Assembly: GCA_001566295.1 (NCBI GenBank)
Contig: KQ964245.1
Location: 3,477,524 to 3,541,523, forward strand
DNA from: Microdochium bolleyi
Lineage: Eukaryota > Ascomycota > Sordariomycetes > Xylariales > Microdochiaceae
DNA: 64,000 nt
Direction: 5' to 3'
Notes under the pieces: model-generated
Told to the model about the DNA's origin: nothing
Seen by the model: the letters and a program-made list of their open reading frames with translations, nothing else
The model's database searches: none
Part shown: piece by piece, positions 22,491-32,874 of the stretch
How the letters are laid out: each line of letters begins with the position of its first letter
Numbering within the stretch: the first letter of the stretch is position 1
Made by a program: the position numbers and the translations under genes

Positions 22491-25357
22491 CGATGCGGGG
22501 CGCGGCGCGGCGGCGGCCACGGCACCGGAGGCAGACAGCGGGGCGGCCGTGCCCGGGCGCCCCAGGGTCGATCGTGAGGCTCGGGCCGTTGTTAGGGCAA
22601 ACTCTATTGCCGCCCATGCCAACACTGGAGTCCGTGGGAACTTTTTTGGTTATCCCTCTATCATTCTGTGCGGAGACCATATTCCCCCTCTTCCTCCGCC
22701 GGGGAAGCAAATCGCCAGTCGAGAGAGACACACACGAGCGAGGCAGTCCGTGACGGAGGCAATGCCAGCCACGTGATCTAGGTACGTAATGACGAGCACG
22801 TGGGTCCACCAGCCGAGGCCAACGCTGATCGAGTTCTTGCCCCTGATGCTCAGATCCCGATCTGGCTACCGCTTTTGGATCCGTTGCTTATTCTTCTGGG
22901 CCGGCGTGCAGGTCGAGCGCTCGATCGGACGATCTGGGAATCGGCGGGCCAGTGCCGATGTGAAAGGTGACAGGACAAGCCGAGACGAGCGCACAGCCAG
23001 AGGCGACTGGCACGGGCGCCGTGCATGCGGCCACGCGCCGGCTGCAGAACGGGCAAGCGAAGGCTGCGCGGCGCATCTGTGTGGCAACGCGGCATCGCGG
23101 GAGGCGTGGCGGATCGATCGGGAACAGCGTTCGACGCCGATGTGAGATCGCGAGGGGCCCAGCCACGCCGGGGAACGCAGATGGGTGCTTCCGCGCCTGG
23201 CTGATGCTGGCCGGGTCGACGTCGTTGCATCGCGCAAAGAGCCGGTTGCAGGGCGATTGTTGCCAGATTGCCAGGTTGCCGACGTTCTCCATGTGGCAGG
23301 CACATCGCGCTTTCCCAATCCGCGTCGACCTGCGTATTGGCAAGCGCAGGCACCCTGGCCTCAGGCCTTGCTCGCCTGGCGCTTCCGCCCGCCGCGCCTC
23401 CCCGCAGCATCCATCGACGACTGTGCGCGCTGGAGCCATCCCTCTTTCAACCACGCCTGCATGCCCATCACTGCGCATGTCTCACCCGGCGCAACCACTG
23501 CAGAGCAGAGCCTCGTCTCAGGACGTGCTCCCCATCCAATCTCGGCTCCGTCTGGCCCTTTTTGGTCCTGCCTGGTGTCGTACGTAGCCCGACACGCTGC
23601 TGCAGGTCGGATCCAGCAGGCCGCTCGCACAACTCGATCACGCGCCACGAGCCAGTCACGGCTGTATCCTTATGCCTCGACTGTGGTACGCAGAGGCGAC
23701 CGGTGGCTTCATTCGCCCTGTGTTTCTCGGCTCGGCCATTTTGTGGCGTCCACAAGGTCGTGTCCGCGAGTGTCACCGTCGCATCGACTAGTGGTGGTCC
23801 CAACCTCGGTGGCCTCAACAAGGGCCTGCAACCGCTCGACGAGGTGGGAGAAGCGTAGTCTCTCGTCGAGTGACAAATCACCGAGATGGGCGGCAGGCTT
23901 TGCAGGCACACTTCATTAGCGGACGACTGAGACCGCACACACCCTCTCAGCCATCCATGCTCTGCACAAACCCCGAAGCAGATCATCTGTGTAACACACC
24001 AAGAGACCATTGAAGCCAAAGATCTTGTGCGAGCCACTCGGGTCAAATCACCCGGCAGGGCCGGTTGAGGTGTGGGTTGCAACCCATCCTTTCCGCGGAG
24101 CAATTGGACAAGGCCGGCACCGGACAAAGTATCGCTACCAACGCCTGTGGTAGATCAGGGGCCTCACGGGCCCCGAACAGGAGGCTGGTGCATCCTGTTT
24201 CGCCTCTAAATTCCTCTGGATGCCTCTCAGATATATGACCGTCAAAGGTAGCGTCCATCGTTGTTCGCGGCAGCCGGCTCGACCCTCGCAAGTCGGCGTC
24301 ACAGATCTTGCCTTGGCGCCTGCAGCAAGCTCGTTGTCCCGATCTGAGTGCGAGGCGATCGTGCGGCTATCAATGCAACGACAACCCCTGTGTCTTGTGA
24401 ATTGCACATGTTTATGAGAAGACGCCGTACGATGGGCTTTCTTCAAGAGGCCATCGCCGTCAGTTATGACCAGATGCGCCCCGCTGAGAAATTACGACGA
24501 CGATCGAAAACGATGCTTCGTCACCGAAATGGCCTCTCAACAAGGCCATGGGATGTCAGACTCTGGGTCGGCGTGACAGAAGAGCTGGAGCAGTTCAACG
24601 CGAGTAGCACGCGGACGAAACTCCACAGCAGCACCGAAGACTCTAGTCATCCCTTCTCTACTGGCCGTACAGAGAGCTTCCATGGTGATAGGCGCCGTTC
24701 CTCGTCATGCCATGCTCTTCCCGGGTCTCATGATATGCTGAACTCTATCTGACTCTACACGTAACCACTTCATTTACATCGATAGTGCCCAAGCCGCGAG
24801 TCTTCTGCGTGCCTGCGGACCGCTCGAACAACTTCCCACCTATGGAATTGCAGCATGATCACGCACGCTCTTACATTGTTTCCGAGCTAACTTGACCAAC
24901 CCGCCCACCCAGCCTCCGATCATGGACCATTGGAACCCCGGAGTTCTCGAAGTCTTCGCAGCTAAAGACGCATTCCGCAAACACTGCCATCCTCCCATAT
25001 TTTCCCGTAGTCCCCGTGCTCATGACCAAAGATCTATCTACCATGCTGTGCTGTCCTCTCACGATCGCGCTCGCGGATCCACACTCGGACCGACAGCAGG
25101 GCTCGGAGTGCGAAATCTGCTCTGGCTCCGGAGGTAGGGTTGCACATCTAACAGAGTTTCCAAGACCTGGTCCCTTTGGAAGCAAGTGCCATTGCATCGA
25201 GATAAGGGTATAGCGGACTGCTTTTCTGAAGTAAAGGCGGCGGCACGAAGTTAAACAACATTAAACAACAGCGATCATGAGGGCAAGCGCATGATACCAA
25301 GCAATCGCCCTCTTCGCTCCGTCGTGTTGGAAAAGAGACGTCACTTCGATACACAAA

Positions 25358-25368
25358 GGGGGGGGGGG
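25358..25368. repeat. G11 homopolymer run
   Basis: Eleven G between A-rich flanks, in the 3' flank of the ABC transporter gene. Confidence 0.75.
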
Positions 25369-25481
25369 ACAAAGGCAGGGCACGAACTTTTTTTTTCTTT
25401 TTCCTCTTCCCGGACATGATTTCTTCCTTTTTCGACATTTCAGTTATGTAATGCCCGCGCAGAAATCCAATGTGTTCAAAA

Positions 25482-25482
<1 letters not shown>

Positions 25483-25516
<34 letters not shown>
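25483..25516 (+). repeat. (CA)17 microsatellite
   Basis: A perfect CA dinucleotide repeat of 34 bp, non-coding, likely polymorphic between strains. Confidence 0.95.
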
Positions 25517-25517
<1 letters not shown>

Positions 25518-25581
25518 CAATTGAGGTGTTTAAAATCGCATTCTTCCAAAACATCGGCATTGGCGATATCCGGCTTCAGAA

Positions 25582-25602
25582 GTGGTGGTGGTGGTGGTGG
25601 TG
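25582..25602 (+). repeat. (GTG)7 microsatellite, left arm of an inverted pair
   Basis: A 21-bp perfect GTG repeat whose complement recurs at 25832-25854 as a CCA-type repeat. The two can pair as arms about 230 bp apart. Confidence 0.9.
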
Positions 25603-25767
25603 TAACCGCTTTCTATGCAACACTACTACCGGGCGTTCTCTTCTGTGGAACGATGATGAACAAGATCGTACTTGGAGTATGTAAGGGCATCAAGTCAATC
25701 ATTACAACATCTCCGCCGACTGTGGAAACTGAACGACGAGTTTTGACCGCAGCCCAAATGAGATCAA

Positions 25768-25805
25768 GCACTCGCGCGCGTACGTCTCTTCGGGCGCGCG
25801 AGTGC
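25768..25805. repeat. Perfect 12-bp GC-rich inverted repeat (hairpin)
   Basis: GCACTCGCGCGC at 25768-25779 and its exact complement GCGCGCGAGTGC at 25794-25805 enclose a 14-nt loop. A hairpin with 12 pairs, 10 of them G-C, would be very stable in RNA or single-stranded DNA. It lies between the GTG and CCA microsatellites, about 750 bp past the ABC transporter stop. No following T-run marks it as a Pol III terminator. Confidence 0.8.
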
Positions 25806-25831
25806 CGGTTCAGCACAGGAGTTTCTGGTAG

Positions 25832-25854
25832 ACCACCACCACCACCACCACCAC
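25832..25854 (+). repeat. CCA-type microsatellite, right arm of an inverted pair
   Basis: A 23-bp perfect ACC repeat, complementary to the GTG repeat at 25582-25602, followed by an A-rich stretch. Confidence 0.9.
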
Positions 25855-26550
25855 AAAAAATGATTTAAAAAAATAACATAAAAATAAAGTAACGAAAAAG
25901 GCAGGTTCTTGAGATCCTGACCCGTCGTTATTAGGCCGATCCCGCAACGGACGGGAGGACTAAATGAACCCTGTGCCTGCCCCTGCTCCCCTACCTTCCC
26001 CGATCCCCCTGTTTTTCTTAATTGTAACATTGATCGGAATTCGGGGATGTACACAAAGGCGCGAAGGCCGGCGTCCGGAGAAATTCAGGATCGTGAAGCT
26101 GAACGAACTAACTTGCAAAGGACTGAAACAGCACGCTTAGTTAGGTGGTCAGATACACATTTTCGCCGGCTCCCTGGCTGCCCAGATGTTGATGACGTGG
26201 GGAGTATTTCTGCTCGTGGTTCCTGTAAGCCATCTCACACATACATGTTGTGGGCACTTTTATGCTCTTATTTGCTCTTGGTTTTCTACACTGTGCAATT
26301 ATCTTTTATGTATATGCAGATCAATCAACAACCAACTACAAAGTACTCCAACCTTCGCTGAATTCTTAGCGATCAACTTTTCTCGCTGTGTTTATGATGG
26401 TTTGTCCGAATATGGGGAAACCACTTTGTACAAAATATTGGATCCTCCCCGGTGTCTGCATTTCGTCCCGCCACCAGAGCAGGGCGTGCAGTGTTGCGCT
26501 TGGAGTGATACAGGAACCTCGGATGCTGTTGTCGCCGCGAATTTGACGGC

Positions 26551-29500
26551 TTACGACTCGGACGTGTCGAGACCAGCCTGCTTGACAAGTCCGTAAAAGA
26601 TGCCCTTCTTCTCGATCAGGCTCTGCGGGGTGTCGAACTCGACGACCTCGCCCTTGTCAAGCACGACAATGCGGTCGCTGTCGAGGATCGTGTTGATGCG
26701 GTGAGCGACTGTAATGATGGTGCGGTGCGAGAAGAGCTCGGACCGCAGCGTGTTCTGCAGCATCGCGTCTGTCTCGACGTCGACGGCCGCGGTGGCCTCG
26801 TCGAGCACGAGGATGTTGGACGGGGTCAACATCGCGCGGGCCAGCGAAATGAGCTGCCGCTGGCCTTGTGAGAGGTTTGAGCCTGTTACAAGAAATGATA
26901 TGGTTAGCATGTGCGAGCTCACGGTGGGTATCATGGGCAAGGGAAGGCGAGCGTTCGGGAGGAGTGAGATGACGAGGATTGCCACATAGTGGCTTTGTGC
27001 GCCGCTTCGTCTCTCAATGGTGACACGAGTCGCCCGAAGCCATGTGGGATGTGCACAACGCATGCGGGTAAACGTGACGCAAGAGCCAGCGAGTGCCACA
27101 CTGCCGGCTGCGAGCAGTCGACTTGATACCCGATGTGGCACAGACGCATGCACAACTTAAGGCTAGACATCCTATGCTGCAGCGACGGAAGAGACGGTGC
27201 CAAGGAGAACTTACCAGCTTCGTTGATCTTGGCCTCGAGGCCGCCCATGCTTGACACGTGATCCCGCAGACGTGCATGTTCTACAAGAATTTGGCAGTTA
27301 GTAATGAGGAAATGACCCAGAGCCGGCTGCGGCATCTCTGCCAGGATGATGATACATACCCAACACGCTCCACAGTTCTGTATCGTCGTGGATACTGCCA
27401 GGATCCAGGTTGTCCCTGACAGTGCCCTCAAACAGCGCGGCGTCCTGAGGGATGATGGCAAGTCGTCTCCGCAAATCCAGAAGCCCAACGTTAGATGTGT
27501 TTAGGTCATCTATACTGATGTTGCCGGCAGCAGGCTCGATCAGGCGGAAAAGCGCCAGCGTCAATGAGGACTTGCCGGCACCGGTCCGGCCCACAACACC
27601 AATCTTCTCGTGCGACTTGATGTCGAGGTTGACGTTCTTGAGAACAAGGTCGAGGCCTGCTCTATAACGAGTGCTGTAATTCTTGAACTCGACAGCGCCG
27701 TTCGCGGGCCATGCGACTGGTGGCCGCCGCCCAGGAATGATCTCCTCAGCTTCGCTCGGCAGACCGGCGTACTCGAGGACACGCTCGACGGATACAATAT
27801 TGGTCTCCACTTCAACAGTCTGGCGCACAATCCAGTTGAGTGACCCAGTAATGCCTAGCGCGTATGACATGTACAAACCGACCATGCCAGCATCGAGGTC
27901 ACCTCCTGTGGTCACAATGACGACTGCAAACCCTGCCGCGGCAAAGATGATGATCGCACCGAGGAACTCGAGGCGGACTGCAAGCCATCTATTGGCACTG
28001 ATAGATGGGAAGTACGCCCGCATGTTGGTGTCGACTCGCCATTCGTTGTCGAGTTCGAAACGATCCTGCTGTCGGTACGCGCGGATGGTGCTAATGCCAC
28101 CAAGAGACTCTTGGAAATGAGCGTAGATCGGGCTACGGCTGACACTGTCTAGCCGCTTGAGCTCTCGTGAGGTTCGGAGATAGTAGCGCTGCACCCAGTA
28201 GTATGCCAGACTGAGTGGGATGATGAAGGCGACGAATGGAGGAGCGCCTGCAGAGATGACCGCGAGTGTGAATCCAGACCGTGCAAGATTGACAAAGAGC
28301 ATGTTGAAGGTCCTGGCTAGGACCTCGTCTACGCGATAAATGTCGCTCGAGAACCTGTTAAGGATTCTTCCCGCAGGTGTAGTGTCGAAGAACGACATCG
28401 GGGAGCGGAAGATCGCCGTGGCCATTCTCTCGTGTAGCTTTCTTGAAGCCTCAATTGAGCAGAAGATCCACAGAATCAGGGTTTGGAGAACCGTCAGCAA
28501 TGCAGAACCCACGCCGAACGCGAGATAACCACCCAGATATTTGCCGACATCGGGATTAAAGCCCTCAGCCGAATTGCGCGCAGCCCAGTCCTTGAGCCAG
28601 ACGTTGCCACCTAATAATCAGAGTCAGTTTTCCCGTCACACGGCTCAATGTCTTCATGGCTGTCCATGTATAACGTACCAATCTGAGCAGTCTGTGCAAG
28701 CACCAGGGTTGACAGATAAATGGCCACAGCCACCAAGTTACTGTTCTTTGCATACTCCTTGTAGACTGAGGAGAGCGGAGAGCTGATTAGTCTCGTGTTG
28801 CAAGCATGGCGGTGCTGTAGAAAACTTACCATCCCATTTGACCTTGCCCTGCTCAGAATGTTCCTTGGTCTGTCTTGTCTTCGCACTCGGGTCGTCATCA
28901 TCACTAAGCTTGCCTCTGGGTCCTTTGAAGCTCGCCCGGCTTGCCCGCCTAAGAGTAGACAAGCTGCCTCTGCGCTTCTGCACGCCCGAAGGTCCAGTCT
29001 TGATGGGCGCAAGTTCCGGAAGAGTCTCTTGTGCTTCCTCGAGCTCTTCTTTGTCCTGTGTGCTGTCTGGCTCAATGTAGGTCGAGGTCTCGCTGCCAGA
29101 ACCTTCTGGGCTAACGGCCGAGGAGGCTGCGCCAGAGTCGTTACCAGATGTCTTGAGAAGTTCGGCAATGCCGCCCTTCATTGCCATGAGCTGCTGGAAA
29201 GTACCGCTCTCCGTAATCTCCCCATCCTTTAATTGGCAGATATAATCGGCTGAGGTCAGGACAGAGATGGAGTTGGTAGCCAGAATGCGACACTTGGAGC
29301 TGAGCAGTCCCCCAGAGGCGAGGACGTTTTCGATGATGTGCTTGCCCACGTGAGAGTCAACCGCAGACAGGACATCGTCAAGCAGGTAAATATCGGCGCG
29401 TGCATATACTGCACGAGCCAGTGCGACGCGTGCCTTCTGTCCTCCACTCAGAGAAATGCCGCGCTCTCCGACGACGGTCTCATCTCCGTCCGGAAGCTGA

Positions 29501-31910
29501 GCGAAATCATCGAGTAATGCACAAGCCTTGACGGTCTTTTCGTAGAAGTTTGAGTCGTACCGGTGGCCGAAGATAACGTTCTCCTTCACCGTGGCATTCA
29601 TGATCCAGGGCGACTGGGCAACGTAGGCGACTTCACCGTTCACTCTGACCTCGCCCTCGGTCTTCCACAAGTCGCCCAGAATACTCTGCAGCAAGGACGA
29701 TTTGCCGGTGCCAACTCTTCCAACAACACAGGTAAGTTCACCCTTGTTGGCCGTGAAGTTGATGTTGCGCAAGACGTTCTTGGCCTCATGGCGATCCCAC
29801 GAGAAGGTCGCATGCTTGATGCTGACACTCTCGTCACCGGCCTGCTCAGCTGCGGGACCGATGATGACGGCATCAGACTGAACCTCCTCACAGAGCAGGA
29901 ACTCGGTAAGACGACCCGCCGCGACTGAGGCCTCTACGATAGAAGTGATGACCATCGGCAGCACAGCCAACGGGAAAGTGAGAAGGTTGAAGAGAGCCAA
30001 AGCTGGGAACACGATATCGGTGCTAAGAGGTACATCACCGGTCCAGACGAAGATGGCGAATGTCGAGCAGGACACAAGGAATGGTGTGGTAGACCATGTA
30101 AAGTTTGCAAATGCTTGTGCTGCACCAATTCTGCGCAGATTCTTGAGCTCGAGGTCGTTCCGAACATAGTTGAGCTTGTTCATGAATGCGGTGCTCCAGG
30201 CGTAGAGCTTGATGCTCTTCATGTTGTTCACGATCTCGGCGATGAGGCGACTGCGAGAATCCTTGTTCTTCATCTGCTGCTTCTGCAGACGCTTCATGAA
30301 GCGGGCAATGAAGCCGTTGATCGGGATCATGATGAGCATCACACCAATACCAGCGAGCATAGACCAGCCGACTAGATTGTACAGAGAGACCATGCATATG
30401 GCAATCTGGAAAGGTGCAGACCACACCTGCTGCAAGAATTGCGCAAGATCCTGGAGGCGCTGAGCATCGACGGCCATGTAGTTGACAATATCACCCGTAG
30501 TTTTGCTTGCTCGGCCCTCGTTGGAGAGCTTTAGGGACTTCTTGTAGATTGCAGCCGTGAGGCCCGACTTGATCCGCATGCCGGTGACAATGGCAAGTTG
30601 GAAGTATTGGTGCTATCAGAATTATCAGCATCGATGTACTCGCGTTCGAAAAGGATGACTTGGCACTTGGCTGTCAGATGATGTCTACTCACAATCAAGG
30701 TCGTCTGCACAACGGCGATGAAGAACATGCCGATGGCGATGGCTGCGCCTTTGATGGGTGGCTCGGGAGTTTTGCCCTTTTCATACGACCTGACAAAGGC
30801 GATGAGATATCGGAGCAGCTGCGGCTGCGAGAAATTGGCGATATCACTGAATATCTTGAACACGGCAGCCAGCAGGTACGGGCCTCCATAGGCTTTCGAC
30901 AAGACAAGCCAGAGGTTCGGGCGCTCTTTGCGGCTTGCCTCGTGTTGCCAAATTTTGTCGAACTTGGCACCGGTGTTCGCAACCTTGTCGCTCGTTGACA
31001 AGCCCCACAGATCTTCCTCGGTTAGATAGTGTTTATAGCCGACCTTCATCAGGGGCGTCATCCACGAGTATGTCAGCTTGGAAAAGACAGTGGCATACTC
31101 CTCGGGACATTCTTCACCGCCCTCATCCACCACAGCCTCATACGCGCTCGTCTTCTTTGGCAGTAACCACTCCATGAGGAACTCGATGGCGGAAAGACCA
31201 AAGCCGACGGTGAAGGTGACAAAGTAGGCAACGTCATGGTGGTACGTTTGCTGGGACACGAGCGAGCGTAGCTTGACGGCGTATGCGATGAGTAGGAGAA
31301 GCCAGTAAAAAAGCACGACACCGTTGGCATTTCGCAAGCGGTCGTGCTCGAACCATTGTATAGCAAAGACGACGCTGAGTGAGAGGAAGGCGAAAAGAGT
31401 GGTCAAGACGCGGAAGTCACCAAACCACACGTTGGGCAGGCTGACAATCTGCAGCGCCAGTTGTACGGCGACATCGGCAGCAATCACAAGGAGTAGGCCC
31501 TGACAGTTTGACAGGAACAGAGGTCAGCCAAGTGTTGCGTTTGCGCCAGAGCGCGCGCCGCGGAATTTTGGAAAGGACTGGGAGGGCAAACGAACCTGCT
31601 TGACCCAGAAATGCCAATCTTTGGGAATGTCGGCAGCCTTGCGTTTGCGCAAGACATACCACAGGGCGAGGGCGCCGCAGAGGAGGCCGTATGAAGCTAC
31701 GGCGAAGACGCCGACGTCGATGAAGCAGGGAGTGAAGTCGTAGCGGAAGGGGCTCAGCGGGCCCCAGCCCTCCTCGTTGCCGCAGAGGGGCTGCTTGAAG
31801 GAGTCGAGGGCGCCGAGATAGCCATTGCCGAGCTGGGGGAGGCGGTGGTGGGTGTAGCCAGTGAAAGAGCCCGAGGCGAGGACGCGCTGAGGGCCCTGGC
31901 CAGACTGCAT
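26551..31910 (-). CDS. ABC transporter, ABCC/MRP subfamily (Ycf1-like, vacuolar)
   Basis: Seven exons: 31910-31596, 31499-30693, 30612-28830, 28765-28679, 28610-27360, 27280-27215 and 26882-26551, coding for 1546 residues (yeast Ycf1 has 1515). All junctions are GT-AG. Order: an N-terminal membrane domain (TMD0, first ~200 residues), a linker, TMD1, NBD1 with Walker [10 protein letters not shown] (672-680), signature LSGGQ (762-766) and Walker B IYLLDD (about 782-787), an acidic/Ser-rich linker, TMD2, then NBD2 with Walker [10 protein letters not shown] (1338-1346), signature LSQGQ (1440-1444) and the Walker B/catalytic Asp-Glu at 1464-1465. This is the architecture of Ycf1/Bpt1-type exporters, which pump glutathione conjugates and glutathione-metal complexes into the vacuole. 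NBD1 has Asp-Asp in place of the usual Asp-Glu, as in MRP proteins, so NBD2 is the hydrolytic site. Substrate is inferred from family only. Divergent from cullin-4. Confidence 0.93.
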
Positions 31911-32874
31911 GGCGGCGGCCAGAGACACCCGGAGGTGGTAGCTAGGATGCAGCGCAGAGCGGGTGAGGCATGCCCGGGGGAGTCGGGGATGTTGCCGAGG
32001 TGCTGTTGGGAAGGGGCGGGTGGTGGTGTCGCAAGTGTGCTGCTGGATATCTTGAGGCAAGTTGGATGACGGGGAGGAAAAAGACAAGCCCCGGAGCAGG
32101 CAGCTGGAGGTGGAGGGCGGCGGTGCTTTGTCAGAATTCTGGGGTGGAGCAGTGTGCCTGTGTGCCTGCGCAGGCTCCGGTGAAATGATGTCGTCGTCGG
32201 CGGCTTCCTCGCCCGCGGCGGGCCTGGCTAGCGCGTTCCCAGCGAGCTCCCCTTCAATTGAGCCGCGACCTGTGCCCCAGCCGTGCCGAGACCGGGCGTC
32301 GGGTCATCACCTCCAGCTCCGTGGACTTAGGCACAGTGGGGCTCCTCTTATCCCCGGCCGAGCAACACCAGCGCTCGCATAGTGTTCGGTAGAAGAGGAG
32401 AGGGTGCAGCCAAGACGCCCAAGGATTGTTTTCAAGAACGATTGGGGGATGAAGGGACAGGCCCAGACAGTTTCGAATACTCTTTGCGCCGCAAGGAGGC
32501 CGGATCATCTATTGGTAAGGTTGGCATATAAATCATGATAAAATACCTACAGAATAGGGTACTGAAGAACTCCGCACCTGCAGGACCGCCCGTGCCAAGC
32601 AGCGGCTTGCAGCATCCATGACCACTTTACACGGCCCGCCTGCCACCACGTCCCGCACCCACCACCTCTCTCCCATACCCATCGCATCCCGAGATCCCCA
32701 ACCGCCCGCGAGTTCCACCCTCAGCATCTCGTCCACCGCGACCTCACATACTACGCCCGGCCGGCCAGCGCCCATTCCTCCACGCCTGTCACAGCAAGCA
32801 CCCCCGATTGTCACACACGTCCCGCCCTGCCCGCGGGCCACCACCGGCCTCGCCCGGCCATCCCTTCTCCATAT
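31911..32874. promoter_or_regulatory. Shared divergent promoter region, ABCC transporter / cullin-4
   Basis: A 964-bp gap between two divergent starts. The right half (about 32640-32870) is C-rich with few G on the plus strand and includes an out-of-frame ATG at 32618 whose frame runs over the cullin-4 start. I saw no Yap1-type TTACTAA site for the transporter. Confidence 0.5.

Larger units (their letters stand above)
16903..26550. other. Very long gene-poor region upstream of the DUF2841 gene
   Basis: About 9.6 kb without a recognisable gene. The first 1-1.5 kb upstream of 16902 is probably promoter and leader of the DUF2841 gene and contains several short ATG-initiated frames on the minus strand. 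The middle holds weak hydrophobic open frames (see 20213-21086). The end holds homopolymers, microsatellites and inverted repeats 3' of the ABC transporter. Frames at 18889-19509 and 22850-23919 look random. The sequence is not AT-rich, so it does not resemble RIP-mutated transposon remains. Confidence 0.5.

Noticed and set aside
23185..23919. A 244-codon plus-strand frame and several overlapping minus-strand frames of 150-200 codons
   Set aside because: All frames are open at once here because stop codons are rare in GC-rich DNA. Products are Arg/Ala/Pro-rich without any recognisable motif.
31911..32087. In-frame upstream extension of the ABCC transporter
   Set aside because: It begins at a TTG, not an ATG, and the ATG at 31910 gives the normal ABCC N-terminus.
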